From: an uncultured delta proteobacterium | Lineage (GTDB): Bacteria; Myxococcota_A; Polyangia; Polyangiales; Polyangiaceae | Length of the DNA stretch: 34,615 nucleotides | NCBI GenBank assembly: GCA_903894755.1 | Contig: CAITRH010000137.1 | Span: 1 to 34,615, forward strand | Direction: 5' to 3' | Shown here: piece after piece, positions 23,145 through 31,813 of the stretch | How the letters are laid out: every line of letters begins with the position of its first letter | Numbering within the stretch: the first letter of the stretch is position 1 | Notes under the pieces: model-generated | Told to the model about the DNA's origin: nothing | What the model saw: the letters and a program-made list of their open reading frames with translations, nothing else | Databases searched by the model: none | Made by a program: the position numbers and the translations under genes

Positions 23145-26100
23145 GGCCCCGCCGATCGCCGCTGCTGCTCGTACGTCTTGGCGTCTACCACCTGCGACTT
23201 GATCCGAATCGCGCCGAGCTCCCCTTGCGGCGACATCAGCACCATGCGCACACGCGCAATCCACATGGTCTCAATCCGTGTCAAAGGCTCCATTGCAAAA
23301 CGAAGCCGAAGCCGCGTGCCTCTCCACACAGGCCCTGCCAATGTCATCGCCACCGCAATCAGGTTCATTGGCATGCCCAGCGGAATCTTCCCAACGTCAT
23401 GTGCCCCTGTCATCACCATCTGTCGCGCTACCTCCAGCAAAAATACCGGGGAATAGTACGCCGTACTGCCATCCTCAAAGAAATGCCCGGGCGGCGGAGC
23501 CAGAACGTCACACATGTACCCTTCCGGCATCTCCTCAAGAGGCCCAATAAGCACATTCTCCTGCCGCTGCTTGTGCATCAACGTCGCATCCCCAGCCGCC
23601 ACACGCTTTCCCCCCCCGCTGGCTCCACCTCTGCGCAACGGCGTCTGCCCCACCTCCAAAGAAAAGGTCGCTACCTGCTCCCCCCGTTGTACCAGACTTC
23701 CCGTGAACGCCTCTTGCCCCTTGCGCAATAGGTTCACACGAACCCCCCCTTCCGTCTCGCAAAACCTGCGAAAACGAAGGTCGAGCCTGCGAATGTCACG
23801 CTCTTCCTCCTGCCCTGTTGCCCCCATCCCAACCGCATGCTCGGCCAACTGGACAATCCCCTCGAGAAGCAATATGCCCGGCACATGGTCCAGTGGATGA
23901 TCAAAAAAGTACGGATGCCCCTGATCCACCACGAGATCGCAGGACACCCCCGCCTCCGTCCGCTCCACCCCCGCAATCACCACGTTCTCGGCACGTCGCC
24001 TTGCAACCGCAGACTCATCGTCTCTCCCAAGAAGCTCCACAGCCGCTCGCTGCGCCGCAAAAAAACTCTGCATCGCCCGCTCCGCAGCTCGAAGCCACGC
24101 TAACCGTGCCCCTTCCCCCATAAACTGCGCCGCCCTCCTAGGTGACGGCGAAACCACTGCGGACGGTCCCAGCACTCGAGGCGCCGGTGGCTTCGCCCCG
24201 CGATGCAGCGATACCTCCAGTGGAATTCTCTTCGTCTTGGCCTCGAACCGCGCCTTGCCCCCCTTGTCGAAAAACAACGTTGCACGCAGCTCTCCCCGCT
24301 CGCACAACGACACAGTCGCTCGTCGCTCCCGCCCAAGAAGCACCCGTGACAATACCTCAACCCCGGTCGCCTCTGCTAAAAACCCAGTCCTGCGGCTCGT
24401 CACCGACGTTGCAGATACATGCTCCCCGTCAAGCTCGCTCGTCTCCCGAAGCTCCACAGACGATGCCTCTACACCCGCTACTTTGCACGCGCCTTCCCAC
24501 GACGACGCATGCTTCGCTGGCACCACCCGCAACGTCGCTAGCACCGACACGCCCTCCTTGCGCGCCGCCTCCGCGGATTGCAATAAAAACAGTGCCGCGC
24601 CTTCACCTGATGGCGTCCCCTCCCGATCGAGCCGCAACACCTCTTTCCATTCCACCGGACTCTTGATCAGCCTCGCCCCTCCAAGCAGTAGCCGCTCGCA
24701 ACGTGTCTGTAGCCAGTAGGGCGCTGTCAAGAGACCAAGCCAGAACGTTCCCGCCCCTCCGTTCCAGGTCTCGTGAAATGCTCGCAAGTTGAAATGGTAC
24801 GCTAAATAGCCTGACGCCATCGTCGGAAGACTCGATGCCAATGCCTCCAACGTCGTCTCCGGCCCCATGCCCTCCTTGGAGCCCGCTCCCAGCAAGACTG
24901 CCGCCTTTCGAGCTAGACGTAGACTGATTTCCCCGCCAAAGTTGCTGGCTACTATAACCCCCGTGGTCGCTGAGTCGCTTGCCTTCGGATTGCGCGCCAA
25001 AAGCTCGTGGGCTAGATGCGTCGTTAGAAGCTGCAAAGGGTCGATGCGCCGCAGAAAGTTTGGCCCCATCCGAAGCCCCTGCGCCTCCACCTCGAACTTG
25101 TCAGGAAAAAGCCGAATCCGCGCAGGCTCCTCCGGCCCCTCCAGCCGCTTGGACCATCCCTCGCTGCTCGTTTCCCCACCCAACGCAGCTTCAAAATCCA
25201 AGATCGCCAGTTCGAACGCGGCCTCGGTCCGAATCTCTGCGCCCACCGCTACTGCAACAGCGCGCTCTGGCTCGGACTCCAGCACCACATGGACATTGGC
25301 ACCGCCAAACCCAAAGGAGGAAATTCCTATCCGCCGTCCCCTTGTGCCCACCTCCGGCCAAGGCTTTGCCTCGGAAAGCAAGGTCAGACAGGTCTCCCTA
25401 AGGCGACCATGCGGGGTCACCGGAATGTGCGGCGGAAGAACCCCATGACGCAACATCAAGAGCCCCTTGATCAGCGACGCTATGCCCGCTGCCGCTAGCG
25501 TGTGTCCAATCAGACTCTTCACCGAGCCAATGGGAAGCTTCGTGGAGCGATGAGGCCCAAAGAACTCGTGCAAACAGGAGAGCTCCGTCTCGTCGCCAAG
25601 CACTGTCGCCGTGCCATGTGCCTCTACATAGTCCACATCGCCAGCAGACAGCCCAGCGTAGGCCCGCTCGTACGCAAGCCTCTGTCCGTCCGCCCCGGGT
25701 GCAAACACCGAGCGCTCTGCACCGTCCGCCGCTATCCCAAGCGAGCGCACAATGGCCCGAGGACTCCGTCCCGCACTTCGCGCTCGCTCCAGAGGCTCTA
25801 CTATCAGCGCCCCCGCACACTCGCCCGGTATGATCCCTGACGCGTCGCTCGCAAAAGGTGCAATACGACCCTGCATCGACAGCGCCATCAGCTTGGAGAA
25901 CCCAAGGTACAAGAAAGGCGGCAAGAACACGTTGAGTCCCACCACCACCACCGCGTCCGCCTGCCCCCGTGCAAGCAGCGCCGCCGCAACGTCCAGGGCG
26001 TACAGCGACGACGCACATGCTGTGTCCACTGCAACCTTTGGCCCTCGCAGCGTGGGAGCCAGTGCCTCGAGCTGCGCTTCGCACGAATAGGCGGGCCCGG

Positions 26101-26512
26101 AAGGCTGCGGGAGTCCAAGCACCGCTGCCGTGTCATGGGCAAAGTAGCTTGGCGCACTCCATGAAGTCCCAGCCACCAGCGCCACATGGTCTAGGTCGAG
26201 CGGCCTGCCCACCTGCGCTACATCGGCAAGCGCCGCTTGGACCACATGCCGCCCCGCTCGTACCTGCACGTCGCTCTCGCCTGCATCGCCGATCCCGTCC
26301 ATGGTCAGTGAAAAGCCCTGATCCATGTAGATCCGATCCGCTACGCCCGGTGTCCCCAAATAACGATCGCGCGCAATCCCCCAGCGCTTCTCCTGCGACG
26401 ACAGCGGCGCCACTTGAGCCGCAAGCACTTGGTCCCAAAAGCGATCTGCGTTGTCTGCACCCGGAAACACTCCGGCCCATCCAGTTACCGCAAGGGGCTC
26501 AAATGGACGCAT
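23141..26512 (-). CDS. synthase subunit KS-(degenerate KS)-AfsA-AfsA
   Basis: This 1123-aa protein starts with a complete ketosynthase (1-425): Cys166 in VDTACASSLYA, His in EAHGTATVLGDE and His in KSLIGHTLAAAG. A second KS-like domain (about 430-760) has ETWNGGAGTF at the nucleophile position and no His motifs, so it is inactive, like the chain-length factor of PfaC. Two hot-dog domains follow: GHPYFFDHPLDHVPGILLLE (about 825-955) and HKQRQENVLI...SPVFLLEVARQM (about 985-1115). Their motifs fit the AfsA/ScbA family, which acylates dihydroxyacetone phosphate in butyrolactone synthesis, better than FabA-like dehydratases. The ATG at 26512 has GAAGGA upstream and overlaps the previous gene by 14 nt. 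Confidence 0.9.
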   Translation of the reverse strand: MRPFEPLAVTGWAGVFPGADNADRFWDQVLAAQVAPLSSQEKRWGIARDRYLGTPGVADRIYMDQGFSLTMDGIGDAGESDVQVRAGRHVVQAALADVAQVGRPLDLDHVALVAGTSWSAPSYFAHDTAAVLGLPQPSGPAYSCEAQLEALAPTLRGPKVAVDTACASSLYALDVAAALLARGQADAVVVVGLNVFLPPFLYLGFSKLMALSMQGRIAPFASDASGIIPGECAGALIVEPLERARSAGRSPRAIVRSLGIAADGAERSVFAPGADGQRLAYERAYAGLSAGDVDYVEAHGTATVLGDETELSCLHEFFGPHRSTKLPIGSVKSLIGHTLAAAGIASLIKGLLMLRHGVLPPHIPVTPHGRLRETCLTLLSEAKPWPEVGTRGRRIGISSFGFGGANVHVVLESEPERAVAVAVGAEIRTEAAFELAILDFEAALGGETSSEGWSKRLEGPEEPARIRLFPDKFEVEAQGLRMGPNFLRRIDPLQLLTTHLAHELLARNPKASDSATTGVIVASNFGGEISLRLARKAAVLLGAGSKEGMGPETTLEALASSLPTMASGYLAYHFNLRAFHETWNGGAGTFWLGLLTAPYWLQTRCERLLLGGARLIKSPVEWKEVLRLDREGTPSGEGAALFLLQSAEAARKEGVSVLATLRVVPAKHASSWEGACKVAGVEASSVELRETSELDGEHVSATSVTSRRTGFLAEATGVEVLSRVLLGRERRATVSLCERGELRATLFFDKGGKARFEAKTKRIPLEVSLHRGAKPPAPRVLGPSAVVSPSPRRAAQFMGEGARLAWLRAAERAMQSFFAAQRAAVELLGRDDESAVARRRAENVVIAGVERTEAGVSCDLVVDQGHPYFFDHPLDHVPGILLLEGIVQLAEHAVGMGATGQEEERDIRRLDLRFRRFCETEGGVRVNLLRKGQEAFTGSLVQRGEQVATFSLEVGQTPLRRGGASGGGKRVAAGDATLMHKQRQENVLIGPLEEMPEGYMCDVLAPPPGHFFEDGSTAYYSPVFLLEVARQMVMTGAHDVGKIPLGMPMNLIAVAMTLAGPVWRGTRLRLRFAMEPLTRIETMWIARVRMVLMSPQGELGAIRIKSQVVDAKTYEQQRRSAGP

Positions 26513-29500
26513 GGCTTTCCTTCAGGCCCATCGCGGCCGCCGCGGCTTGCGGATTCAACGCCAGTTCGAGCATGGCACGCGGCGTCAGCAGTACCCAGTC
26601 TTCGCTCTTGTCGCCAAACTGTAGCTCCTGAAGAAACCCTGACACGCCCACATGGTTGGAAATGCCCTCGATGCCCAGCCTAGTCATCTGCCGCTTGAGG
26701 GCCCGACTCGCAAGCCCCGACTCGGACCACACCCCCCAAAGAAGCGCCCGCACTGGATAGGACACCCCCCGATTCCACTCCTCTGCCACCGCACCCACGA
26801 TTTCGTTGGCTGCTACGTAGTCGGTCTGTCCTGCAGTCCCCGTGTGCGCCGCAAGCGAGCTGAAAAGGAAAGCAAACTGCATTGGGTCTCTCTCGAGCAG
26901 CGCCCGAAGGTGCCTGGTCGAATGCGCCTTTGCATGCAACACCCGACGGAACGACTCCAGCGACTTCGCTCCTATCCGCGCGTCTTCGATGCAACCCGCG
27001 CCATGCACCACGCCATGGATCGGCCCGTGCGCCGCTCGGATCGCTTCCAGTGCACGTGCCAGCTCGCCCTCCTTCGTTGCATCGGCCTGCTCATAAAAAC
27101 ATGGACTCCCAGCCCGCACCAAACGCTCTCGGGTCCGCCAGACCGCCCGCTGTCGAGACACGCCACGCAAACGCTCCCGAAGCATCTCTGCTTCACTGCT
27201 GCCGTCACTCCATCCGTCCCGTCGAAGCTGCTCGACCAAAAGCCGCATCACCGAAGCGTCGTCCGAGGCTTCGGGTAGTGGTAAACTTGTAGGCATCGCT
27301 GTACGTCCCACAATCGCCAGTCGACACTGGTACTTGCGCGCAAGTCCGTAGCCAATCTCCGCAGTGATCCCATCCCCCCCGCCGACCAAGAGCACCAGCG
27401 AGCTCGCGTCGAGATGCACTGCCGAGGGGGCCCTTGCCCCGCAAGACCGCACTTGGAGCTCGCGCCGCAATAGACGCTCTCCCACTTGGACAACATCGAG
27501 CTCGCTCGGCCCCGAGAACAACGCGTCAACCACACGGTGCGTATCAAAGTTCCCCTGCTCACGAAGCCACATGCAACGAACGTTCGCCTTTGGCCACTCC
27601 CGCGCTAGGGCGCGCGCCACTCCGCGAGCTCCTGTCCATGCAGTCGACGCTCGGTCGGTCCCCAACACCGCAAGCCATCCCACTCCTGGCGCCGCCTCAA
27701 GCGCCTTTGCAATCACGAAAAGCCCCGTGGCTCCCCACTCCACTGCGCGCTCCCAAGATGTCCCGTCGCCGCTTGCGTAAAGAACCCCCACCGGCGTTGA
27801 CGACAGCAGCGGCTGCAGCGCTTGCCCCAGCGCGGACCAGTCCTCAAAGCCTATGGGCTCCTGGCCCCCTGGAAGGACCCACCCCTGTTCCTCGAGACGG
27901 AGATGTAGCACACTTACGTCCTGTGCCAAGAGCGCCTTTTCCAGAGCGTCGGCCTGCAGTCCTGGCTGGGAGACCAAGAGGACTTGTGAAGGCCAGACCT
28001 GCGGCTTCGCTTCGACCACCGGCACCTCGACACGGACAAAGCGGTCAAGGTTTTGCAGTTCGAGAGGAGCATGACCAAGCTGCTTGCAAAGGCGCACAAG
28101 CTCGTCGACCGTCTGCGCACGTCCAAGCTCGTTGCCAGCCAATGCAAGCTCAGGGTGCATCCGCACAATGGCCTCCACGATTTCGTTTCGGGTGAAGGCG
28201 TCGAGGTTCAGGTCGTCGTCAAAGTGCGTGGTGCCATGGAGGCTCGCCCGGTCGATCCCCTTGGCTGCCACAATGCGCTCGATGATCTCCGCCTTCAGGT
28301 CGGCAACTGGAACCGCCGCCACGACACTGTCCACAGGAGGCGGCAACTTGGGTTCTTGCAGCTTGACAGGCACAGGCTTTGGTGGCGTTGGGGAATCAGC
28401 AGGTTTGCTTGATGCACCCGAGGCGATATCGGCGAGCAGCTCCAGCACCTGGCCCACTGCGCGGCACTTCTGAAAGTCCTTCCGGCGCGCCTCGATGGGT
28501 GGAAACTCCTTGACAAGAGCAGCGTAGATCTCCACGAGGGTCAGGGAGTCGAGGCCGAGGTCCCGCTCGAACTCGCTTTCGCGGCGGATCATATCGTCTG
28601 GAAAACCCGTGAGCGTCACGATCTGCTTTCGCAGCCAGGGTTCGCTTCCTGGAGTTAAAGCCTCTTGTTGCTGGCGCACGGGCTCGGCGGGCTCGGCAGG
28701 CTCGGCAGGCTCGGCAGGCTTCGCAGGTTGCACGGCTGGAAACGCGTTGGCCATGGCTGCAAGCATGGGGGGACGAGCGGTTGCAGCAACGGGCAAGCCA
28801 AGGAGTCCTAGGGCTCGTTCCTGGGTGGCGAAGAACTGCCCGAGGGTGCGCTCGTTGGCCTCCAATGCTGCATGAAAGAGCTGCTGTCGCTCCGATGCAG
28901 AGGCTTCTGTCACGAGCCCGGCGAGCTTCTGCTGCTGGGAGAAGAAGGCCTCCATCACGCGGGCATTGGTTGCAAAGAAAGTTTCGAGCGGCGCGTGTTC
29001 GGGGGAAGTGGAGACGGACGGCGACGGGATGGCAGACGGGGGACGGTTCATGGAGGCTCCGAAGGGACTGGCGTTGAGGGGCACGCCGAGGCTGGCAAGT
29101 CGGGCAAACAGGTGAGCCCAGTGGACTCGAGGATCTTTTTTGAGCGGGTCGAGGGGGAGCACAGTGTAGGAACGGGTTTCCAAGATCCGCGCTGTCAGGT
29201 CACTGAGGACCCGTCCAGGCCCCACCTCGAGGAAGATACGGGCGCCGGAGGCAAACAGCTGCTCGACGCTGTCGACCCAGCGCACGGGAGCCGTGATCTG
29301 CCGCTCGAGACCTTCCCGAAGCGCGTCGACGGTCTCAGCGTACGGTCTTGCCGTGACGTTGCCGACAATGCGGGAGGCGCCAATTGGATGAAAGACTGCT
29401 TGGTCGAGGACAGTCCGCCATCGCGTTGCCACGGGCGCCATGAGGGGGGAGTGGAAGGCGCAGGAGGTTCGCAGTCGTACGGTGCGAAGTCCGAGTCGAG

Positions 29501-30320
29501 CAGCGTTCGCTTCGACTGCTTCGAGGCTTGCAAGAGCACCGGACAGGACCACCTGGTCAGGGGCGTTGTGGTTGGCGACCACCACTGTACCGTGGACTGC
29601 ATCGAGCAAGCGACCGACGACGTCGGCGGGGGCGAACACAGCGGTCATGGCCCCTGGGGCCTGGTCACCAGCCTCGCCGAGAAGCCGACCGCGGGCCTCA
29701 CTGAGGCGAAGGAACGTGTGGTCGTCGAGGACCCTGGCGATCGCGAGGCTTGACAGCTCGCCGTAACTATGGCCCGCCAGGGAATTGGGGGTGATCCCGA
29801 GGGCTTCGAGCGCTCTTGCGGCGGCCAGGGAAACGAGGCCGATGGCAGGTTGGGCGCGACGAGTGTCGCGAAGCTCCCTGTCGTTGGCGTCGGTTTTTTG
29901 GCGATGGACAACCGCGAGGAGCGACTCTTGGAACAGCGATTTCCATGTGTCATCGAGGGCGCCGAGGTGCGCATGGAAGTTGGGCAGAACGCCGGAAAGC
30001 CCAGCGAGCATGCCGGTGTATTGACTCCCTTGACCTGGCAGCAAGAATGTGAGTGAGGCAAGGCCTGGTGGAGACGGGTCGAAGTAGATGCCGTGGTCGG
30101 CGAGGGCGATGGGAGCTCCATGGGCGAGCTCGCGGAGGGCGATTGCGGCTTGTGCCGATAGGGAGCCGTGGTGGGGTTCGACAAGGGCAAGGGTGAGGGG
30201 GCCATCGCCGTAGGTGCCGCCGATTGCGTCTTGTTGGAAGCGGAGGGGGTCGAGGTGCTCTGCGATGGCAGCTGGGGACGCACCGCGCAGCAACCAGCAG
30301 GAAGGGGCTTTGGCATTCAT
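26499..30320 (-). CDS. synthase subunit AT-ACP-ACP-KR
   Basis: The 1273-aa protein has an acyltransferase (about 85-390), with LLPGQGSQ, Ser185 in GHSYGE, CAFHSPL and FLEVGPGRVL. A helical, Pro-Ala-Glu-rich linker precedes ACP1 (about 565-640, attachment Ser592 in DLGLDSLT). ACP2 (about 680-760) reads DLNLDAFT with Ala708 where the phosphopantetheine Ser should be. A ketoreductase (about 770-1240) follows, with VGGGDGITAEIG, FLFSSLAAHTG and GQTDYVAAN, all catalytic residues present. It lacks a KS, which the next gene supplies. Together they resemble PfaA plus PfaC of polyunsaturated fatty acid synthases with domains redistributed. The first codon is ATG without a clear ribosome site. No dehydratase or enoyl reductase is present. 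Confidence 0.92.
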   Translation of the reverse strand: MNAKAPSCWLLRGASPAAIAEHLDPLRFQQDAIGGTYGDGPLTLALVEPHHGSLSAQAAIALRELAHGAPIALADHGIYFDPSPPGLASLTFLLPGQGSQYTGMLAGLSGVLPNFHAHLGALDDTWKSLFQESLLAVVHRQKTDANDRELRDTRRAQPAIGLVSLAAARALEALGITPNSLAGHSYGELSSLAIARVLDDHTFLRLSEARGRLLGEAGDQAPGAMTAVFAPADVVGRLLDAVHGTVVVANHNAPDQVVLSGALASLEAVEANAARLGLRTVRLRTSCAFHSPLMAPVATRWRTVLDQAVFHPIGASRIVGNVTARPYAETVDALREGLERQITAPVRWVDSVEQLFASGARIFLEVGPGRVLSDLTARILETRSYTVLPLDPLKKDPRVHWAHLFARLASLGVPLNASPFGASMNRPPSAIPSPSVSTSPEHAPLETFFATNARVMEAFFSQQQKLAGLVTEASASERQQLFHAALEANERTLGQFFATQERALGLLGLPVAATARPPMLAAMANAFPAVQPAKPAEPAEPAEPAEPVRQQQEALTPGSEPWLRKQIVTLTGFPDDMIRRESEFERDLGLDSLTLVEIYAALVKEFPPIEARRKDFQKCRAVGQVLELLADIASGASSKPADSPTPPKPVPVKLQEPKLPPPVDSVVAAVPVADLKAEIIERIVAAKGIDRASLHGTTHFDDDLNLDAFTRNEIVEAIVRMHPELALAGNELGRAQTVDELVRLCKQLGHAPLELQNLDRFVRVEVPVVEAKPQVWPSQVLLVSQPGLQADALEKALLAQDVSVLHLRLEEQGWVLPGGQEPIGFEDWSALGQALQPLLSSTPVGVLYASGDGTSWERAVEWGATGLFVIAKALEAAPGVGWLAVLGTDRASTAWTGARGVARALAREWPKANVRCMWLREQGNFDTHRVVDALFSGPSELDVVQVGERLLRRELQVRSCGARAPSAVHLDASSLVLLVGGGDGITAEIGYGLARKYQCRLAIVGRTAMPTSLPLPEASDDASVMRLLVEQLRRDGWSDGSSEAEMLRERLRGVSRQRAVWRTRERLVRAGSPCFYEQADATKEGELARALEAIRAAHGPIHGVVHGAGCIEDARIGAKSLESFRRVLHAKAHSTRHLRALLERDPMQFAFLFSSLAAHTGTAGQTDYVAANEIVGAVAEEWNRGVSYPVRALLWGVWSESGLASRALKRQMTRLGIEGISNHVGVSGFLQELQFGDKSEDWVLLTPRAMLELALNPQAAAAAMGLKESHASI
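28681..28725 (-). repeat. five 9-bp units encoding Pro-Ala-Glu repeats
   Basis: Near-identical GGCTCGGCA units on the + strand are read on the minus strand as Pro-Ala-Glu repeats in the linker before ACP1. Three units are identical and the outer two differ by one or two bases, so unit number may vary by slippage without breaking the frame. The likely role is a flexible arm for the carrier domain. Confidence 0.85.
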
Positions 30321-30373
30321 GTGGCGATTGGGTCGGTGGAGTTAGCGGAACGTATCGCCGAGCGCGGTCGAAC

Positions 30374-30394
30374 GTTGTTTTTATTTTTTCAAAT
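30374..30394 (-). promoter_or_regulatory. AT-rich island, probable promoter or UP element of the synthase operon
   Basis: A run of 21 bases with only three G or C (GTTGTTTTTATTTTTTCAAAT on the + strand, given in part here as T-rich) stands out in very GC-rich DNA. It lies 54-74 nt upstream of the operon's first ATG. On the minus strand it contains TTGAAA. I could not place a convincing -10 box, so it may be an UP element or a bending site rather than the core promoter. Confidence 0.4.
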
Positions 30395-30511
30395 CGCCAG
30401 AGACCTGGTCCCCCCGCCTGCGGTCTCCTCGGCGTTCCTGCGGACCGCGGCGGCGGTCACCAACGTCGACATGCGGGAGCCGATCTCGAGCACACGCCGC
30501 GGCCGCCGAGC

Positions 30512-30638
30512 GCGGGTGGGTCCCGAAGTGCTGCGGGTGGGTTCCGAAGTGCTGCGGGTGGGGTCCCGAAGTGCTGCGGGTGGGTTCCGAAGTGCTGCGG
30601 GTGGGTCCCGAAGTGCTGCGGGTGGGTTCCGAAGTGCT
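30512..30638 (+). repeat. six 21-22-bp tandem repeats with alternating unit types
   Basis: Six complete units of GCGGGTGGGTYCCGAAGTGCT are present, plus a partial seventh from 30639. The Y position alternates strictly C, T, C, T, C, T, so the array is three copies of a two-unit block of about 42 bp; the third unit has one extra G. The array ends about 10 bp before a GATAAT box (30655-30660) that could serve the lipoprotein gene. No spacers separate the units, so it is not CRISPR. Confidence 0.9.
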
Positions 30639-30703
30639 GCGGGTCGAAGGGCCGGATAATACGTTGCTGGTGCGCCGCCCCCCGCCGTACTAAGCGGGCT
30701 TCC

Positions 30704-31741
30704 GTGAGAGCCTCTGCTGCCTTTGTTTTCCTTCTTGCGCTGATTTCCTGTAACCGCAGTTCCGAAGGGATGCCCGACGCGGGCCCAACCCCCTCGTCCG
30801 CACCGCCCGCGCTCGAGGCGTCAGTGTCAATGGCGCCCTCCTTCGATGCAGGCGCGCTGGACTCTTCCGATGCTGCCTTGGGGGTGGTGTTGGACGGGGG
30901 CTTGTCGGCATGTCCTGCGGGGATGGCCCTTGTGGCGGGAGATTACTGCACTGAGGTCGACCAGAGCTGCAAAAAGAGCTGGTATGCCAAGTGGAACGAC
31001 AAGACCATTTGCCTCGAGTTCGATGCGCCCACCAAATGCCGAGGCAGGAAGGTTCCCAAGCGGTATTGCGTGGATCGCTACGAATATCCGAACCGACCTG
31101 GGGTGCGTCCGACGGTGATGAACGATTTCCCCCAAGCGCAGCGTCTCTGCGCCGAGCAGGGCAAGCGCGTCTGCACGGAAACCGAGTGGACCATGGCTTG
31201 CGAAGGCCCTGAAGCCAAGCCTTATCCCTACGGATACGTGCGTGACGCCACCATCTGCCGAGGCGACCAATCGGGAGTCGAGCCCGAAGCGGAGGGGAAA
31301 GACCACCGGGGAATCGCCTTTTACAGGTTTGCTTCGAAGGACCGCAAGGTGCGTGCTACCGAGCTCGAACGGCTTTGGCAGGGGGTCCCCTCCGGCTCGC
31401 AGCCAAAGTGTGTCAGCGACTACGGTGTGTACGACATGCCTGGCAACGCCGACGAGCTCGCGGCTGCGGAAGCGCCCGAGAGCAAGTTCGACAATGTCAC
31501 AACGGGCGGCCCTTGGCGTCTTGGAGTCCGAAACCAATGCCGCCCCAAAATCTACACGCACAACGAGGGATTTGCCTACTACTACCTGAGTTTCCGTTGC
31601 TGCGCCGAGCCCGATGGCAAGCCAACCGATCCTAGAGCTCCCAAGCAGATACGACGCAAGGAAAAGTGGACCGGCGGAAAACTGCCCGTTCGCGACTCGT
31701 GGGATGGCGACCCCATGCCCGACCCAGAGCCGCATCGGTAG
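30704..31741 (+). CDS. lipoprotein with formylglycine-generating-enzyme-like (SUMF1) domain
   Basis: From the GTG at 30704 the product is 345 aa and begins with a short lipoprotein signal ending in LALISC (lipid-modified Cys16). A Ser/Pro/Ala/Asp-rich linker of about 50 residues follows. The FGE-like domain starts at CPAGMALVAGDYC and contains YCVDRYEYPN, GKRVCTETEWTMACEG, YGVYDMPGNADEL and LSFRCC. The usual G-N-x-x-E-W motif is degenerate, so it is probably a binding or structural domain rather than an active enzyme, as in many myxobacterial surface proteins. The frame is open back to 30224 through the repeats, but the signal peptide decides the start. A GATAAT box is at 30655. Confidence 0.8.
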   Translation: MRASAAFVFLLALISCNRSSEGMPDAGPTPSSAPPALEASVSMAPSFDAGALDSSDAALGVVLDGGLSACPAGMALVAGDYCTEVDQSCKKSWYAKWNDKTICLEFDAPTKCRGRKVPKRYCVDRYEYPNRPGVRPTVMNDFPQAQRLCAEQGKRVCTETEWTMACEGPEAKPYPYGYVRDATICRGDQSGVEPEAEGKDHRGIAFYRFASKDRKVRATELERLWQGVPSGSQPKCVSDYGVYDMPGNADELAAAEAPESKFDNVTTGGPWRLGVRNQCRPKIYTHNEGFAYYYLSFRCCAEPDGKPTDPRAPKQIRRKEKWTGGKLPVRDSWDGDPMPDPEPHR

Positions 31742-31745
31742 CTTT

Positions 31746-31765
31746 GCGTCGCTCGCGACGCTTTT
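31746..31765 (+). terminator. intrinsic terminator of the lipoprotein gene
   Basis: GCGTCG-CTCG-CGACGC (31746-31761) forms a 6-bp GC-rich stem with a 4-nt loop, followed by TTTT, only 4 nt after the stop codon at 31741. Confidence 0.75.
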
Positions 31766-31813
31766 CGGCGAGGCTCTAGGTAAGGCGCTCCCCCTGGCGC
31801 TCTGGCGTTCCAA

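Larger units (their letters stand above)
12215..30320 (-). other. 12-gene lipid/polyketide biosynthesis and export operon
   Basis: Twelve genes on the minus strand run from 30320 to 12215 without a gap above 11 nt. Five junctions share 1 or 4 nt and one shares 14 nt. The order is AT-ACP-ACP-KR, KS-KS0-AfsA-AfsA, 40-aa ORF, AMP-ligase-like, two ICMT-like, SDR-like, PEP-synthase-like, UbiA-like, ABC permease, ABC ATPase, membrane-fusion protein. I see no internal promoter or terminator. Transcription should start in the gap right of 30320. Together they provide chain assembly, chain modification and export. Confidence 0.85.
30321..30703. other. 383-bp divergent intergenic region
   Basis: The region separates the synthase operon (minus) from a lipoprotein gene (plus). 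It contains an AT-rich island next to the operon and a GC-rich 21-bp tandem repeat next to the lipoprotein gene. Frames are open across it because of the high GC content, but none has a start site or resembles a protein. Confidence 0.7.

Noticed and set aside
23141-23980. FabA-like dehydratase pair as in PfaC
   Set aside because: The positions and motifs (NVLI, HPYFFDHP, LLEVARQ) fit AfsA better; kept as the main alternative for a profile search to decide.
30512-30645. CRISPR array
   Set aside because: The 21-bp units are contiguous with no unique spacers and no cas gene is present.
30224-30703. N-terminal extension of the lipoprotein through the tandem repeat (Cys-Cys-Gly-Trp-Val-Pro-Lys type repeats)
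   Set aside because: The third unit has an extra base that changes the frame, no start site precedes it, and a lipoprotein signal begins at 30704.
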